DNA of 64,000 nucleotides from Hyphomicrobiales bacterium (lineage in GTDB: Bacteria > Pseudomonadota > Alphaproteobacteria > Rhizobiales > CAJQND01): positions 62,001 through 126,000 of the forward strand of contig JANQOW010000137.1 of assembly GCA_028285595.1 (NCBI GenBank), in the 5' to 3' direction. Positions within the stretch are counted from its first letter, which is position 1, and each line of letters opens with the position of its first letter. Below are positions 1-9,010 of the stretch, piece after piece. Both the position numbers and the translations under genes were made by a program. The notes under the pieces were generated by a model, which saw only the letters and a list, made by a program, of their open reading frames with translations, had not been told where the DNA came from and searched no databases.

Positions 1-11
1 GCGCTGAAAAC

Positions 12-296
12 ATGACGTTGCGCAAAGTGGTCCGTCAGCCCAATTCCGGCCTTGTGGTTATATTCTGCTCCAACAGTCCGAAAGGGCCTAAGCAGTATGG
101 CTATGGCGATGGGGTTGGCGAGATCGTTGTGATGTGGATGGGAAAGCACAAAAACACCTTCGTCAAAATCTACCAGTATTGGCGTGGAGACAGTTTCGAC
201 GTTAAGGATCCGACTTCTTGGCCGGTGTCCACCCAGAGGCTGGACCGTAGCGTGCTGGAATTCGCTGGAATAAAACTGTTGCCCTACAATCCGTAA
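12..296 (+). CDS. hypothetical protein, possibly 5'-truncated
   Basis: I do not recognise this 94-residue protein. It has a normal mix of residues, no signal peptide and no membrane segment, and is rich in aromatic residues in its second half. The frame stays open from the ATG at 12 back to the window edge, so this may be the tail of a longer gene. Nine bases separate its stop from the AtuA-type gene behind, which suggests co-transcription. No function is inferred. Confidence 0.4.
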   Translation: MTLRKVVRQPNSGLVVIFCSNSPKGPKQYGYGDGVGEIVVMWMGKHKNTFVKIYQYWRGDSFDVKDPTSWPVSTQRLDRSVLEFAGIKLLPYNP

Positions 297-305
297 GCTC
301 ATGAG

Positions 306-1661
306 ATGAAAACCATTTACGTTGCCTGTGGAGCTGGTTTCGGGGGGGATCGTTTTGATGCGTCGGGCCCGCTGATCGACCATCTCTCTGGCTGTGACGG
401 GCCGCGTTACCTGATATTTGAGACCTTGGCTGAGCGCACTTTGGCTATCGCCCAGAACCAGATGCTGCGCGGCGAAGGGCCGGGGTATTCTGAATTTCTG
501 GAGCGCTATCTGAAGCCCGTTCTCAAACCGTGCCATGAGGCGGGAATTAGAGTGATCAGCAATCTTGGCGCTGCCAATGTTGCCGGAGCAGGCGCGCGAA
601 CGCGTGAGCTGGCCGATGAATTGGGTCTGAGCGGGCTCAAGATCGCTGTGGTGGAAGGCGATGACCTGCTGTCCGTCACCTCCGAGGAGGCGATTGCCAA
701 CATGCAGCCCGTCGAGGGGACAAAGATCGAAAGACCTCTCGTTGGCGCAAATGTTTATTTGGGGGCGCGCCCGATCGCGGCGGCTCTGGACCTGGGCGCG
801 CAGGTGGTGTTGACGGGGCGATGCACTGATGCTGCCCTGACGCTGGGCCCGGTTGTGCATGAGTTCGGGCTAGCCGAGGATGACTTGCATATGCTCGCAG
901 CCGGCACCACAGCGGGGCATCTGCTGGAGTGCGGACCTCAGGTCACCGGTGCGTATTTTGCCGATCCTCCATTCAAGAGCGTGCCGGATCTCGCCAACGT
1001 AGGCTATCCCGTAGGAGAAATTGGCGCAGACGGCAGTGTGGTGATCACCAAGCCCGAGGGGACGGGCGGGCTGGTTTCGGAGGCCACGGTAAAAGAGCAA
1101 ATCCTCTATGAGATGCATGATCCGGCGAATTATCTGACCCCCGATGTCACTTTGGATGTGACCGGAGTGCGCGTGGCGCAAGCCGGGCCGGACAGGGTGC
1201 GGGTGAGTGGCGCTCAGGGCAAACCGCCCCCGCCCACGTTGAAGGCCACTGTCTCGATGGATGCGGGCTTTCTGGGGGAGGCTGAGATGTCCTATGCCGG
1301 ACCGAACGCCAGAGCGAGGGCGGAATTGGCCATTGAGGTGCTGCGCCAACGGTTTCAGCGTCTGGCCATATCGTGTCCGGTGCGGTTCGACATTATGGGG
1401 GTCATGAGCGTGTTCGATGACGATGACGGCACTTTACGCGCCAATTCTGAGCGGGAACCGGACGGTGATCTGCGGGTGCGGGTGGCGGCGCGTTCGGACG
1501 ACAAACAGGAATTGGAGCGCATTGCCTTGGAAGTTTACAGCCTGTGGGTCACGGGTCCGGCGGGCGGTGCCGGTTTTCGGAAGAGCTTGTCGTCTAAGGT
1601 CAAAACCGCATCTGTTCTGGTGGACCGCAGCTTACCGAATGTGACGGTGAGGTTGGTTTAA
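306..1661 (+). CDS. AtuA-type acyclic terpene utilisation family protein, large part
   Basis: A 451-residue protein of the DUF1446/AtuA family. It opens with a glycine-rich segment (CGAGFGGDR, residues 8-16) and carries GANVYLGARPI (about 148-158) and LTGRCTDAALTLGP (about 170-183), all hallmarks of this family. AtuA is needed for citronellol and geraniol breakdown in Pseudomonas, but its reaction is unknown and many homologues lie outside terpene loci. There are no other atu genes (carboxylase, enoyl hydratase) here, so a terpene role is not supported. The stop overlaps the start of the following small gene by one base, and that gene supplies the C-terminal domain. Confidence 0.85.
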   Translation: MKTIYVACGAGFGGDRFDASGPLIDHLSGCDGPRYLIFETLAERTLAIAQNQMLRGEGPGYSEFLERYLKPVLKPCHEAGIRVISNLGAANVAGAGARTRELADELGLSGLKIAVVEGDDLLSVTSEEAIANMQPVEGTKIERPLVGANVYLGARPIAAALDLGAQVVLTGRCTDAALTLGPVVHEFGLAEDDLHMLAAGTTAGHLLECGPQVTGAYFADPPFKSVPDLANVGYPVGEIGADGSVVITKPEGTGGLVSEATVKEQILYEMHDPANYLTPDVTLDVTGVRVAQAGPDRVRVSGAQGKPPPPTLKATVSMDAGFLGEAEMSYAGPNARARAELAIEVLRQRFQRLAISCPVRFDIMGVMSVFDDDDGTLRANSEREPDGDLRVRVAARSDDKQELERIALEVYSLWVTGPAGGAGFRKSLSSKVKTASVLVDRSLPNVTVRLV

Positions 1662-2017
1662 TGACCGAGGTCCCAGACAAGAAGCCGTTGCATCTGTTTG
1701 CGCACGCACGGGCAGGCGACAAGGGAAACTCGGTGAACATCAGCATAATTCCCTATCATGCCGATGCCTACAGCCATTTATTGTCCGAAGTGACAGAAGA
1801 TCGGGTGCGCGCGCTGCTGGCGCACCGGCCGATCGGAGCAGTGCATCGCTATGAAGTTCCAGGTCTTCCGGCACTCAACTTTGTTATCGATGATGCGTTG
1901 GAAGGCGGGGTCAACTTATCCCTTGGGCTGGATGGCCATGGCAAATCGCTCTCGTTTCTCGTTCTGACGATGACGGTTCAGATCCCGATGAAGTTTGCTT
2001 GTAGAACAGCACCTTAG
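1661..2017 (+). CDS. AtuA-related small domain protein
   Basis: A 118-residue protein whose N-terminal half (LFAHARAGDKGNSVNISI, about 12-29) matches the small domain found at the C-terminus of long AtuA proteins or encoded separately behind short ones. TAATG at 1658-1662 joins it to the large part, indicating translational coupling and probably a two-subunit protein. The last 20 residues, after VLTMTVQIPM, may be extra. Family membership is clear; biochemical role is unknown. Confidence 0.8.
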   Translation: MTEVPDKKPLHLFAHARAGDKGNSVNISIIPYHADAYSHLLSEVTEDRVRALLAHRPIGAVHRYEVPGLPALNFVIDDALEGGVNLSLGLDGHGKSLSFLVLTMTVQIPMKFACRTAP

Positions 2018-2186
2018 CGGACATCCCGTTTAACCGATCCATGTCTCTAACGTTTTTTCACGCTCGAATTGCGTTTTGAGTGAGAAAAATCACACTAAAT
2101 TCACGCTAACCATGTCATCGTAATTTTAGGCAAGGAGGATGCTTAAAGCAGAGCGGTGCTCTAAATGAGAGATAAAGGAGCGGGAA

Positions 2187-2423
2187 ATGCCGATTTTATC
2201 ACGTCAAGAACTGGAAGACGAACGGGCTCTAGAAACCCTGACTGTCGATGAGATGATGGATGTTTTTCATCGGCTCTATCAATCCATGGCAGGTGACCCT
2301 TGCTTGGATGATATGGCCGGTGCCATCAAAGACCTCATGATCGAGTTGGACGACAGGCGCAATCTGGCCTTGTTGGTCGCTGCGGAAGAAGACCACGAGC
2401 TGCGGAACAAACCTCTTCACTAG
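2187..2423 (+). CDS. small helical hypothetical protein
   Basis: A 78-residue acidic protein with two or three predicted amphipathic helices and no signal peptide. The sequence AAAGGAG lies 7-8 bases before the ATG and supports the start. It is monocistronic: a 170-base gap precedes it and a strong hairpin with a T-run follows. I recognise no domain. The 5' gap also holds a small inverted repeat AGAGC-GGT-GCTCT at 2150-2162, just before the ribosome binding site, which could affect translation; that is inference. Confidence 0.6.
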   Translation: MPILSRQELEDERALETLTVDEMMDVFHRLYQSMAGDPCLDDMAGAIKDLMIELDDRRNLALLVAAEEDHELRNKPLH

Positions 2424-2449
2424 CTCCACTGGTTCGAATGAAGGTATCT

Positions 2450-2488
2450 AAGCGCCGGCTTTCCTGGAGAGCCCGGCGCTTCTTTTTT
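2450..2488 (+). terminator. rho-independent terminator
   Basis: AAGCGCCGG at 2450-2458 pairs with CCCGGCGCTT at 2472-2481 and is followed by CTTTTTTCT. It ends transcription of the 78-residue gene and, read from the other side, lies just beyond the minus-strand L,D-transpeptidase gene. Confidence 0.85.
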
Positions 2489-2491
2489 CTG

Positions 2492-3310
2492 TTATCTCCA
2501 ACCCAGCACCAACTGAGGCGCCCTGGGGTCGGCTGACGCCGCTGATACTCTGAACTCGTCAGGAACGTCCGAGGGCGTTGAGAAAAACACGTAACGCCCG
2601 TCCTTTACGCCTGCCACAGGCGGCTGACCGGTGGTCAGAAACATATCGTGGCCTTGCTTCAAGTTTTGCCAAAAGCCGAACCATTTGTGGCCAACGTGGG
2701 CCAACATGGCTTCATCAGTCATCTTGAACGGGAAGGCATGAACCGGGAACTTGCGCTGGCCACCCACAAAAGCTTCGCGCGCCAAGGCATAGAGCTCTTG
2801 CACCGCTTCGTCAGTGATCGCGTAGCAGCCCGCGGACTCGCAGCCGCCGTGCACCATCAAGTGTTTGCCGGTGTAGCCGTAGGACCGGTCATAGGCGTTC
2901 GGGTAGCCAATGTTGAACGACAGATGGTACTTGCTGCGCGGGTTCATTTGTTGCGGCGTGACCACATAGAACCCTTCAGGTGCCTGTTTATCACCTTCTT
3001 TGGTTTTTGGGCCCAGTTCCCCAGACCATCTGCAGACATGATAGGTTTTGAACTTGGTGTAGCGGCCAGTTTGGTTCTGGAGCCAAACCTCAAGAGCGGA
3101 TTCCTGCTTGAAGATCCGCACGTACATCGGTGCGCCCAGCCGTATGCCCTTTGCCTTCAGGCTCGCCAATGCCTCCGGCGACAGCGGCTTTTGGTCTTTG
3201 GATTTGGGCAAACAGGCGCTTAACACCACCGATAAAGCAAGCACGGCCAAGATCTTGGCCAAGCCTGCTACGGCAATGGCTGGACTGGTGATGTGCGATC
3301 TACTCTTCAT
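2492..3310 (-). CDS. L,D-transpeptidase (YkuD) lipoprotein
   Basis: A 272-residue YkuD-fold murein L,D-transpeptidase. The catalytic motif HGGCESAGC spans residues 154-162, with His154 and the nucleophile Cys162. The N-terminus is a lipoprotein signal ending LSAC, so the mature protein should be anchored in the envelope by the lipid-modified cysteine. I chose the ATG at 3310 because it places this signal at the very start; the frame is open further upstream but that stretch overlaps accA and lacks signal character. Family members cross-link peptidoglycan or attach proteins to it. The gene follows accA on the same strand with a gap of 67 bases. Confidence 0.85.
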   Translation of the reverse strand: MKSRSHITSPAIAVAGLAKILAVLALSVVLSACLPKSKDQKPLSPEALASLKAKGIRLGAPMYVRIFKQESALEVWLQNQTGRYTKFKTYHVCRWSGELGPKTKEGDKQAPEGFYVVTPQQMNPRSKYHLSFNIGYPNAYDRSYGYTGKHLMVHGGCESAGCYAITDEAVQELYALAREAFVGGQRKFPVHAFPFKMTDEAMLAHVGHKWFGFWQNLKQGHDMFLTTGQPPVAGVKDGRYVFFSTPSDVPDEFRVSAASADPRAPQLVLGWR

Positions 3311-3377
3311 TACCGAAACAATCCGCTCCTGGCGTTTCGAAATGATTAACCAAAATACGTTCGTGCTCAACAACCGG

Positions 3378-4331
3378 TTACAAGGCGCTGCCCAGCTCAA
3401 TGAACTTGTCGCGGCGCGCCTTGCGAATTTCGTTCGGTTTGAGCTCGGAGAGTTCTTCCAAAGCGGTCCCAATGGCATCTCCCACAGCTTCTATGGCTGC
3501 TTGCGGGTTGCGATGAGCGCCCCCGACCGGTTCATCGACGACCACATCAATGACGCCAAGCTTCTTAAGGTCCTGGGCGGTGATTTTCATGGCTGTGGCC
3601 GCGTCTTCCGCCCGTGCAGAGTCGCGCCACAGAATCGAGGCCGCTCCTTCAGGTGAGATAACGCTGTAAACGGAATGCTCCATCATAATGGCTGTGTTGG
3701 CCGTGGCGATGGCGATGGCTCCGCCGGAGCCGCCTTCACCGGTGATGGTGGCGATAACCGGTACGCGCAGGCTCAAGCAGCAGTCAGTTGAGCGTGCAAT
3801 GGCTTCTGCCTGGCCGCGCTCTTCGGCGCCAACACCCGGATAGGCGCCTGGCGTGTCTACAAAGGTGAGGATCGGCAAACCGAACTTGTCGGCCATCTCC
3901 ATAAGCCGGATGGCTTTGCGGTATCCCTCTGGACGCGCCATGCCGAAGTTATGCTTAAGGCGGCTCTCGGTGTTTGAGCCCTTCTCGTGGCCGATGATCA
4001 TCACCGCCTCGCCCCGGAACCGGCCCGGGCCGCCAATAATGGCCGCATCGTCTGCGTATGCGCGATCGCCAGAGAGCGGAGAAAACTCGGTGATCAACTG
4101 TTCAATGTAGTCAGAGCAGTGCGGGCGCTCCCCATGACGGGCCACTTGGGTTTTTTGCCAGGGTGTGAGCTTTTTATAGATATCTTCAAGACTGGATTTG
4201 GCTTTGCCTTCCAGGACCTCGATTTCCTTGGCAACACCGTCGGTCTCGCCATCTTCAGCCACATCTTTCAAGTCAGCGATCTTGCCTTCGATCTCGGCAA
4301 CTGGCTTTTCGAAATCCAAATAGGTGCGCAT
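3378..4331 (-). CDS. accA: acetyl-CoA carboxylase carboxyltransferase subunit alpha
   Basis: A 317-residue AccA of the usual length. It pairs with AccD to transfer carboxyl from carboxy-biotin to acetyl-CoA, the first committed step of fatty acid synthesis, in the cytoplasm. Diagnostic stretches are the N-terminal [15 protein letters not shown], the [18 protein letters not shown] loop near residue 180 and [11 protein letters not shown] further on, which form the CoA/oxyanion site. The ATG at 4331 fits the family N-terminus; longer versions run towards xerD without conserved sequence. It follows xerD on the same strand (46-base gap), the usual order in Hyphomicrobiales. Confidence 0.97.
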   Translation of the reverse strand: MRTYLDFEKPVAEIEGKIADLKDVAEDGETDGVAKEIEVLEGKAKSSLEDIYKKLTPWQKTQVARHGERPHCSDYIEQLITEFSPLSGDRAYADDAAIIGGPGRFRGEAVMIIGHEKGSNTESRLKHNFGMARPEGYRKAIRLMEMADKFGLPILTFVDTPGAYPGVGAEERGQAEAIARSTDCCLSLRVPVIATITGEGGSGGAIAIATANTAIMMEHSVYSVISPEGAASILWRDSARAEDAATAMKITAQDLKKLGVIDVVVDEPVGGAHRNPQAAIEAVGDAIGTALEELSELKPNEIRKARRDKFIELGSAL

Positions 4332-4377
4332 GGGTCTTTGAGCGTTTGTTTGAAGTATGCCGTGTTCCTGCCATGCT

Positions 4378-5343
4378 CTAGGCGGCTGGCGACGAGCTGG
4401 CAAGAGGATGGTGTTGATTTACGACTTTTTTCAGGCGCTCAGACAAAACGTGGGTGTAAATCTGTGTGGTCGAAATATCCGCATGGCCAAGCATCTGCTG
4501 AACGGCGCGCAGGTCCGCCCCGTTGGCCAGGAGATGGCTGGCAAAGGCATGACGCAGGATATGTGGAGAGATGCGGTTTGCGCCAATGCCGGCTCTGGCG
4601 GCCAGCTCTTTCAACTCCAAAGCGAACATTTGCCGGGTCAGATGGCCCTGTTTGCCGCGGCTCGGGAAAAGCCATGGAGATGTGCCCTTCAGTTCCGGCA
4701 GATAAGCGTCGATGGCCGCACGTGCCGCGCCGGAGAGTGGCACCAGACGCTCGCGCCCCCCTTTGCCCTTAATGGTGAGAACCCGGTCGTCTGACTGAAC
4801 CGTTTGCCGGGTGAGGGTTACCAGTTCAGAGACCCGCATGCCGGTGGCATAGAGCAGCTCAAGCAGGCACAACATGCGCACCGCCTTCAGCCGGCGATGG
4901 CCTTTGGCCGTTTGGGTTTCGTTTTGTGCTTGTTCGAGCAGCGCCGTCACGTCGGCTTCAGACAAAACCTTCGGCAAAGCCTTGGCGCGCCGCGGCGTCT
5001 CGATGATGGCAGCCGGATTCTGCTCTGACAGACCCTCGGCAAAGAGAAATTTGTGGAACTGTTTGATGGCGCTGAGGCGGCGGGCCTGCGTTGACGCGCT
5101 GAGGCCGAGATCAGAGAGGTTGGCGAGGTAGGTGCGAATGTCGTCGGCGGTTGCATTTGGCACTTGTTGCCCGCATCCGCTCAAAAAGCCCGCATACTCA
5201 CCGAGGTCGCGCGCATAAGCCTCCAACGTGTTGCGGGCGGCACCGCGTTCCACGCTAAGCATCTCCAGGAATGTCTCGATGTGATAGCCGGTTTGCGGAC
5301 TGTCTTGGGGTGCGCCGTGCCTATTGGCTGCTGAAGCGGGCAT
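4378..5343 (-). CDS. xerD: site-specific tyrosine recombinase XerD
   Basis: A 321-residue tyrosine recombinase. The N-terminal SAM-like DNA-binding domain (about 20-105) is followed by the catalytic domain with Arg in [10 protein letters not shown], the [12 protein letters not shown] box, [13 protein letters not shown] and the nucleophile Tyr296. Together with XerC it resolves chromosome dimers at dif. The length and the conserved position before accA favour XerD over XerC. Its start lies 23 bases inside the 3' end of the upstream 47-residue gene, so the two are probably translationally coupled. Confidence 0.93.
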   Translation of the reverse strand: MPASAANRHGAPQDSPQTGYHIETFLEMLSVERGAARNTLEAYARDLGEYAGFLSGCGQQVPNATADDIRTYLANLSDLGLSASTQARRLSAIKQFHKFLFAEGLSEQNPAAIIETPRRAKALPKVLSEADVTALLEQAQNETQTAKGHRRLKAVRMLCLLELLYATGMRVSELVTLTRQTVQSDDRVLTIKGKGGRERLVPLSGAARAAIDAYLPELKGTSPWLFPSRGKQGHLTRQMFALELKELAARAGIGANRISPHILRHAFASHLLANGADLRAVQQMLGHADISTTQIYTHVLSERLKKVVNQHHPLASSSPAA

Positions 5344-5464
5344 TGGGGACTTGTTTCACCACCTCGGTCGGTTGTGGCGGAAATTCTGACAAAAAGTACA
5401 TTCCGCCATATACAGCTCCACCCAAACACGCCAAGATTAATAGAAAGCGAATGCTGTCAGGCAT
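5321..5464 (-). CDS. small single-pass membrane protein upstream of xerD
   Basis: A 47-residue protein starting MPDSIRFLLIL and ending NARFSSQ. Residues 6-25 form one hydrophobic segment with glycines (LILACLGGAVYGG), followed by a short polar tail. Its 3' end overlaps the start of xerD by 23 bases. From memory, a protein with this MPDSIRF-type start and one membrane segment sits between xerD and aroK in many Hyphomicrobiales; the conserved position argues that it is real. Function unknown. Confidence 0.75.
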   Translation of the reverse strand: MPDSIRFLLILACLGGAVYGGMYFLSEFPPQPTEVVKQVPNARFSSQ

Positions 5465-5569
5465 AATGGTTCACCAATTTATTCCTCTAGAGCGGTCCGA
5501 CCACGTGCTCTGTGTCCAATCATTCGGGCGCATAATTGCACGGCAAACCGCTGCAGCGCAAACGCTGCG

Positions 5570-5620
5570 CGTTCTAAATGTTTGTAACCTTTGCTTGATC
5601 TTGAAGGATGGTTTAGAACG
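5570..5620 (+). repeat. inverted repeat upstream of aroK
   Basis: CGTTCTAAA at 5570-5578 is repeated inverted as TTTAGAACG at 5612-5620, with 33 bases between. It ends 44 bases before the aroK start. It could be a paired operator or a stem in the aroK leader. No regulator is identified. Confidence 0.45.
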
Positions 5621-5664
5621 GCGCGCTTCCTGGCGGACGCAATGAGGCGGGCAAGGGTGAGAAA

Positions 5665-6228
5665 ATGGCTCTGCAAGAGCTGGTAGATGCATTGAATGGA
5701 AGATCCATCGTGCTGGTTGGATTGATGGGGGCTGGCAAGACGTCGGTAGGTCGCCGCCTGGCGCAGCGTCTGGATCTGCCGTTCGTGGACACCGATACCG
5801 AAATCGAGCGCGCGGCGGGCAAGACCATCCCGGAAATCTTCGCAGATCACGGTGAAGAAGAGTTTAGGAGCGGGGAGAAACGCGTGATCGCCCGGCTTTT
5901 GGATCAGGGGCCGCAAATACTGGCCACCGGAGGGGGGGCCTATATGGACCCCGAGACCCGCGATAACATTGCCGCCTCAGGTGTTTCGGTGTGGCTGAGC
6001 GGGGATTTGGATCTGTTGGTGAAACGGGTCAAGCGCCGCTCAAACCGCCCTCTGCTCGCCCAAGGCGATGTGCGCAAGACCTTGGCGGACTTGATTGAGG
6101 TGAGATATCCCGTTTACGCCCTGGCCGATATTGAGGTGGCCAGCCGTGATGTGCCGCACCAGCGCATCGTGAATGCCATAATCAAGGCCTTGAAAGGCGC
6201 TGTTTCTCAGACGGAAGCACAGTCGTGA
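5665..6228 (+). CDS. aroK: shikimate kinase
   Basis: A 187-residue P-loop kinase that phosphorylates shikimate to shikimate 3-phosphate in chorismate synthesis. Walker [14 protein letters not shown] is at about 19-31, the DTDTEIE shikimate-binding segment is near 45, and the GGGAY motif is near 90. The start is preceded by GGGTGAGAAA. Its stop overlaps the GTG start of aroB by four bases (GTGA), so the two pathway genes form one operon, as is usual in this order. Confidence 0.96.
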   Translation: MALQELVDALNGRSIVLVGLMGAGKTSVGRRLAQRLDLPFVDTDTEIERAAGKTIPEIFADHGEEEFRSGEKRVIARLLDQGPQILATGGGAYMDPETRDNIAASGVSVWLSGDLDLLVKRVKRRSNRPLLAQGDVRKTLADLIEVRYPVYALADIEVASRDVPHQRIVNAIIKALKGAVSQTEAQS

Positions 6229-7355
6229 ACGCCTCTCGCTCAGATCAACTGATTGTTCCGGTGGACCTTGGTGACAGGTCCTATGAGATTGCCATTGGCC
6301 CAGGATTGTTGCGCGAGGCAGGCAGGCTGATCGGCGGCCATCTGCCCCGCAAGAAAACGGCGATCGTGACGGACCAGAACGTCGCTGATGCGCACTTGGC
6401 GGACTTTCTGGCGAGCCTTAGAGCTGAAGGAATTGAAGCGGATGTCCTGACCCTGCCGGCGGGGGAGAGCACCAAGAGCCAGGCCCATTTGTTCCAGGTG
6501 ACGGACTTCCTTCTGGACGCCGGCATTGAGCGCAATGACGTGATTATCGCCTTAGGGGGCGGGGTGATCGGTGATCTGGCTGGATTTGCCGCGGCCATTC
6601 TGCGGCGCGGGGTGAATTTCATCCAAGTGCCGACAAGTCTCTTGGCCCAGGTGGACAGCTCTGTGGGCGGCAAAACGGGGATCAACGCCTCAGCGGGTAA
6701 AAACCTGATCGGCGCGTTTCATCAACCTGTCCTGGTTCTGGCCGATACGGCGGTGCTTGATAGCTTGCCGGCCCGGCAACTGAGGGCCGGATATGCGGAA
6801 GTGGCCAAGTATGGGCTTTTGGGGGATGCGCCGTTCTTTTCTTGGCTGGAGGAAAACAGCGCCTCTCTCTTTCAAGGCGATATGCAGACCCGGATGCGCG
6901 CGGTGGAAACCAGTTGCCGCGCCAAGGCGGATATTGTGGCGAAAGACGAGCGGGAAGGGTCGGTCCGGGCGCTGCTGAACCTCGGCCACACGTTCGGGCA
7001 CGCTTTGGAAGCTGCGACCGGCTACTCAGACCGGCTGCTGCACGGGGAGGGGGTCGCCATTGGCATGGCCATGGCCTACCGGTTCTCTGAAAGGCTGGGC
7101 GTCTGCAAGCCGGGGTGCGCAGAGCGCGCGGAGCGCCATTTGCGCTCGGTTGACCTGCCCACGCGCGTTCGCGACATCCCCGGGGCGCCGTTGGATGCCC
7201 AAACGCTTCTGGCGGCCATGTATCAGGACAAAAAAGCGTCCGGCGGTAAGCTGGTTTTCATCCTTGCGCGCGACATTGGGGATACCTACGTTGCACATGA
7301 TGTATCGCCGGATGATGTTCTGGCCTTTTTAGAGGACGAGCTGGCTGCGGCCTGA
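6225..7355 (+). CDS. aroB: 3-dehydroquinate synthase
   Basis: A 376-residue NAD- and metal-dependent enzyme that converts DAHP to 3-dehydroquinate, the second step of the shikimate pathway. Visible are the nucleotide-binding [11 protein letters not shown], the [19 protein letters not shown] active-site stretch, and metal ligands in [11 protein letters not shown] (Glu), [12 protein letters not shown] (His) and [10 protein letters not shown] (His). The GTG start inside the aroK stop indicates translational coupling. The length is normal and nothing is unusual. Confidence 0.97.
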   Translation: MNASRSDQLIVPVDLGDRSYEIAIGPGLLREAGRLIGGHLPRKKTAIVTDQNVADAHLADFLASLRAEGIEADVLTLPAGESTKSQAHLFQVTDFLLDAGIERNDVIIALGGGVIGDLAGFAAAILRRGVNFIQVPTSLLAQVDSSVGGKTGINASAGKNLIGAFHQPVLVLADTAVLDSLPARQLRAGYAEVAKYGLLGDAPFFSWLEENSASLFQGDMQTRMRAVETSCRAKADIVAKDEREGSVRALLNLGHTFGHALEAATGYSDRLLHGEGVAIGMAMAYRFSERLGVCKPGCAERAERHLRSVDLPTRVRDIPGAPLDAQTLLAAMYQDKKASGGKLVFILARDIGDTYVAHDVSPDDVLAFLEDELAAA

Positions 7356-7360
7356 CCACA

Positions 7361-8632
7361 ATGACCCTCACAATCGCGATTATCGCCGGCTCGGTGCTGG
7401 CCCTTATCATTCTGTCTGCTTTTTTCTCTGGTTCCGAAACCGCTTTGACCGCAACGTCTCGGGCGCGGATGCATGAGCTGGAGCGCAAGGGCGTCTCTGG
7501 CGCCCATTCGGTAAAGCGGCTGATTGAGCGGCGCGAGCGGTTGATTGGCGCGATCTTGCTGGGCAACAACCTGGTGAACATCCTGGCGTCTGCGCTGGCC
7601 ACCATGCTGTTTGTGGAGTTGTTTGGAAACGTGGGGGTGGTGGTCGCCACCGTCGTGATGACTGCACTGGTGCTGATCTTCGCCGAGGTGCTGCCGAAGA
7701 CCTATGCCATCGTCAATCATGACCGCATGGCCCTTGCGGTGGCGCCGACGATCCGGCTTGTGGTTTCGGTGTTTAGCCCGGTGGTCAAAGGCGTGGAGTT
7801 CATTGTCCGGCACACCCTGCGCCTTGCCGGTGTGAATATTGAGGGCGGAGAATCGCTCTCCGCACACGAGGAAGTGCGCGGTACGATCGATCTGCACCAC
7901 CAAGACGGGGCGTTCATTAAGGATGACCGGGACATGATCGGCGGCATCCTGGATCTTCGGGAACTGGAAGTCTCAGATGTGATGGTCCACCGCACGAATA
8001 TGTTCACCATCAACGCAGATGAACCGGCAGAGCAGGTCATCAAGGCAGTCTTGGCCAGCGGCTACACCCGGGTGCCGGTCTGGCGGGATGATCAAGACAA
8101 CATCGTTGGCATTCTGCACGCCCGGGATGTGTTGGGAGCGGTTTCGAAACGCAGAGGCGATGCCAGCAAAATCAAGATTGCCACGCTGACCACACCCCCA
8201 TGGTTCGTGCCGGACACAAATAGTGTTGCCGACCAGCTCAAGGCCTTCCGCCGCCGCAAGAGCCATTTTGCGCTGGTGGTGGATGAATATGGCGAAGTGC
8301 AGGGCCTCGTGACCATGGAGGATATCCTGGAAGAAATCGTCGGCGATATCGCAGACGAGCACGATGTGGAAGACACCGCTGGGGTGAAACGGGAAGCGAA
8401 TGGTGCCTTTTTGGTGGATGGCACGGTGCCGATCCGCGATCTGAACAGAAGCTTCGACTGGCAACTTCCCGATGAGGAGGTCACCACCGTAGCCGGCCTG
8501 GTGATCCACGAAGCTCAGATGATCCCTGAGACGGGACAGGTGTTCACCTTCTACGACTTCACGTTCGAGGTGATTGAGCGCGAACGCAATCAGGTGGTGA
8601 GGTTGCGGATCACGCCGCCGAAGCGTCGCTAG
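7361..8632 (+). CDS. CNNM/CorC family protein (DUF21-CBS-CorC_HlyC)
   Basis: A 423-residue inner-membrane protein. A DUF21/CNNM transmembrane domain occupies about residues 1-170 (first segment LTIAIIAGSVLALIILSAFF), a tandem CBS pair about 200-325 and a CorC_HlyC domain about 340-420. Relatives are linked to magnesium or other divalent cation efflux and are often misnamed haemolysins. It starts five bases after aroB, so it belongs to the aroK-aroB transcript, an arrangement conserved in Hyphomicrobiales. The transported ion is not shown by sequence. Confidence 0.9.
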   Translation: MTLTIAIIAGSVLALIILSAFFSGSETALTATSRARMHELERKGVSGAHSVKRLIERRERLIGAILLGNNLVNILASALATMLFVELFGNVGVVVATVVMTALVLIFAEVLPKTYAIVNHDRMALAVAPTIRLVVSVFSPVVKGVEFIVRHTLRLAGVNIEGGESLSAHEEVRGTIDLHHQDGAFIKDDRDMIGGILDLRELEVSDVMVHRTNMFTINADEPAEQVIKAVLASGYTRVPVWRDDQDNIVGILHARDVLGAVSKRRGDASKIKIATLTTPPWFVPDTNSVADQLKAFRRRKSHFALVVDEYGEVQGLVTMEDILEEIVGDIADEHDVEDTAGVKREANGAFLVDGTVPIRDLNRSFDWQLPDEEVTTVAGLVIHEAQMIPETGQVFTFYDFTFEVIERERNQVVRLRITPPKRR

Positions 8633-8633
8633 C

Positions 8634-8906
8634 TCACGTCTCGGGCGTGGATGCGCTGATGGCCAGGGCGTGAATGGGGCCGGCCAGTTCCTCAGCCAGG
8701 ATCTCGTTCACCATCCTGTGCCGCTGGAGCAGAGTCTTGCCTTCAAACGCCTGTGCGACAATTTTCACCCGAAAATGACTTTGACCCCCGGGCCTCGCAC
8801 CTGCATGACCTTCATGGAGGTGTGATTCGTCTATGACTTCCAACGCGTTAGGAGACAAAGCCCCGCTCAGTTTGTCGTGAATTAAGTTCGCTACCTCACC
8901 TGCCAC
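8634..8906 (-). CDS. BolA family protein
   Basis: A 90-residue BolA-fold protein. The central DESHLHEGH and SHFRVKIVAQAFEGKTLLQRHRMV carry the conserved histidines and the class II KH-like surface. BolA proteins work with monothiol glutaredoxins in iron-sulfur trafficking and also affect cell shape in stress. It converges with the CNNM gene (1-base gap between stops) and diverges from the J-domain gene, the standard neighbourhood in this group. Confidence 0.93.
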   Translation of the reverse strand: MAGEVANLIHDKLSGALSPNALEVIDESHLHEGHAGARPGGQSHFRVKIVAQAFEGKTLLQRHRMVNEILAEELAGPIHALAISASTPET

Positions 8907-9010
8907 TGCCTTGGCCTCCTCGTGAATTGTCGTAATTAATGCGAAAACTTGTGATTGCTACTCTTAGCCGCTTGGCGGCGCAGTTGTGAACAGGGTATGA
9001 TTTGCGGCTC

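Noticed and set aside
2139-2168. Nine-codon leader peptide before the 78-residue gene
   Set aside because: The Shine-Dalgarno sequence touches the ATG with no spacer, so initiation there is unlikely.
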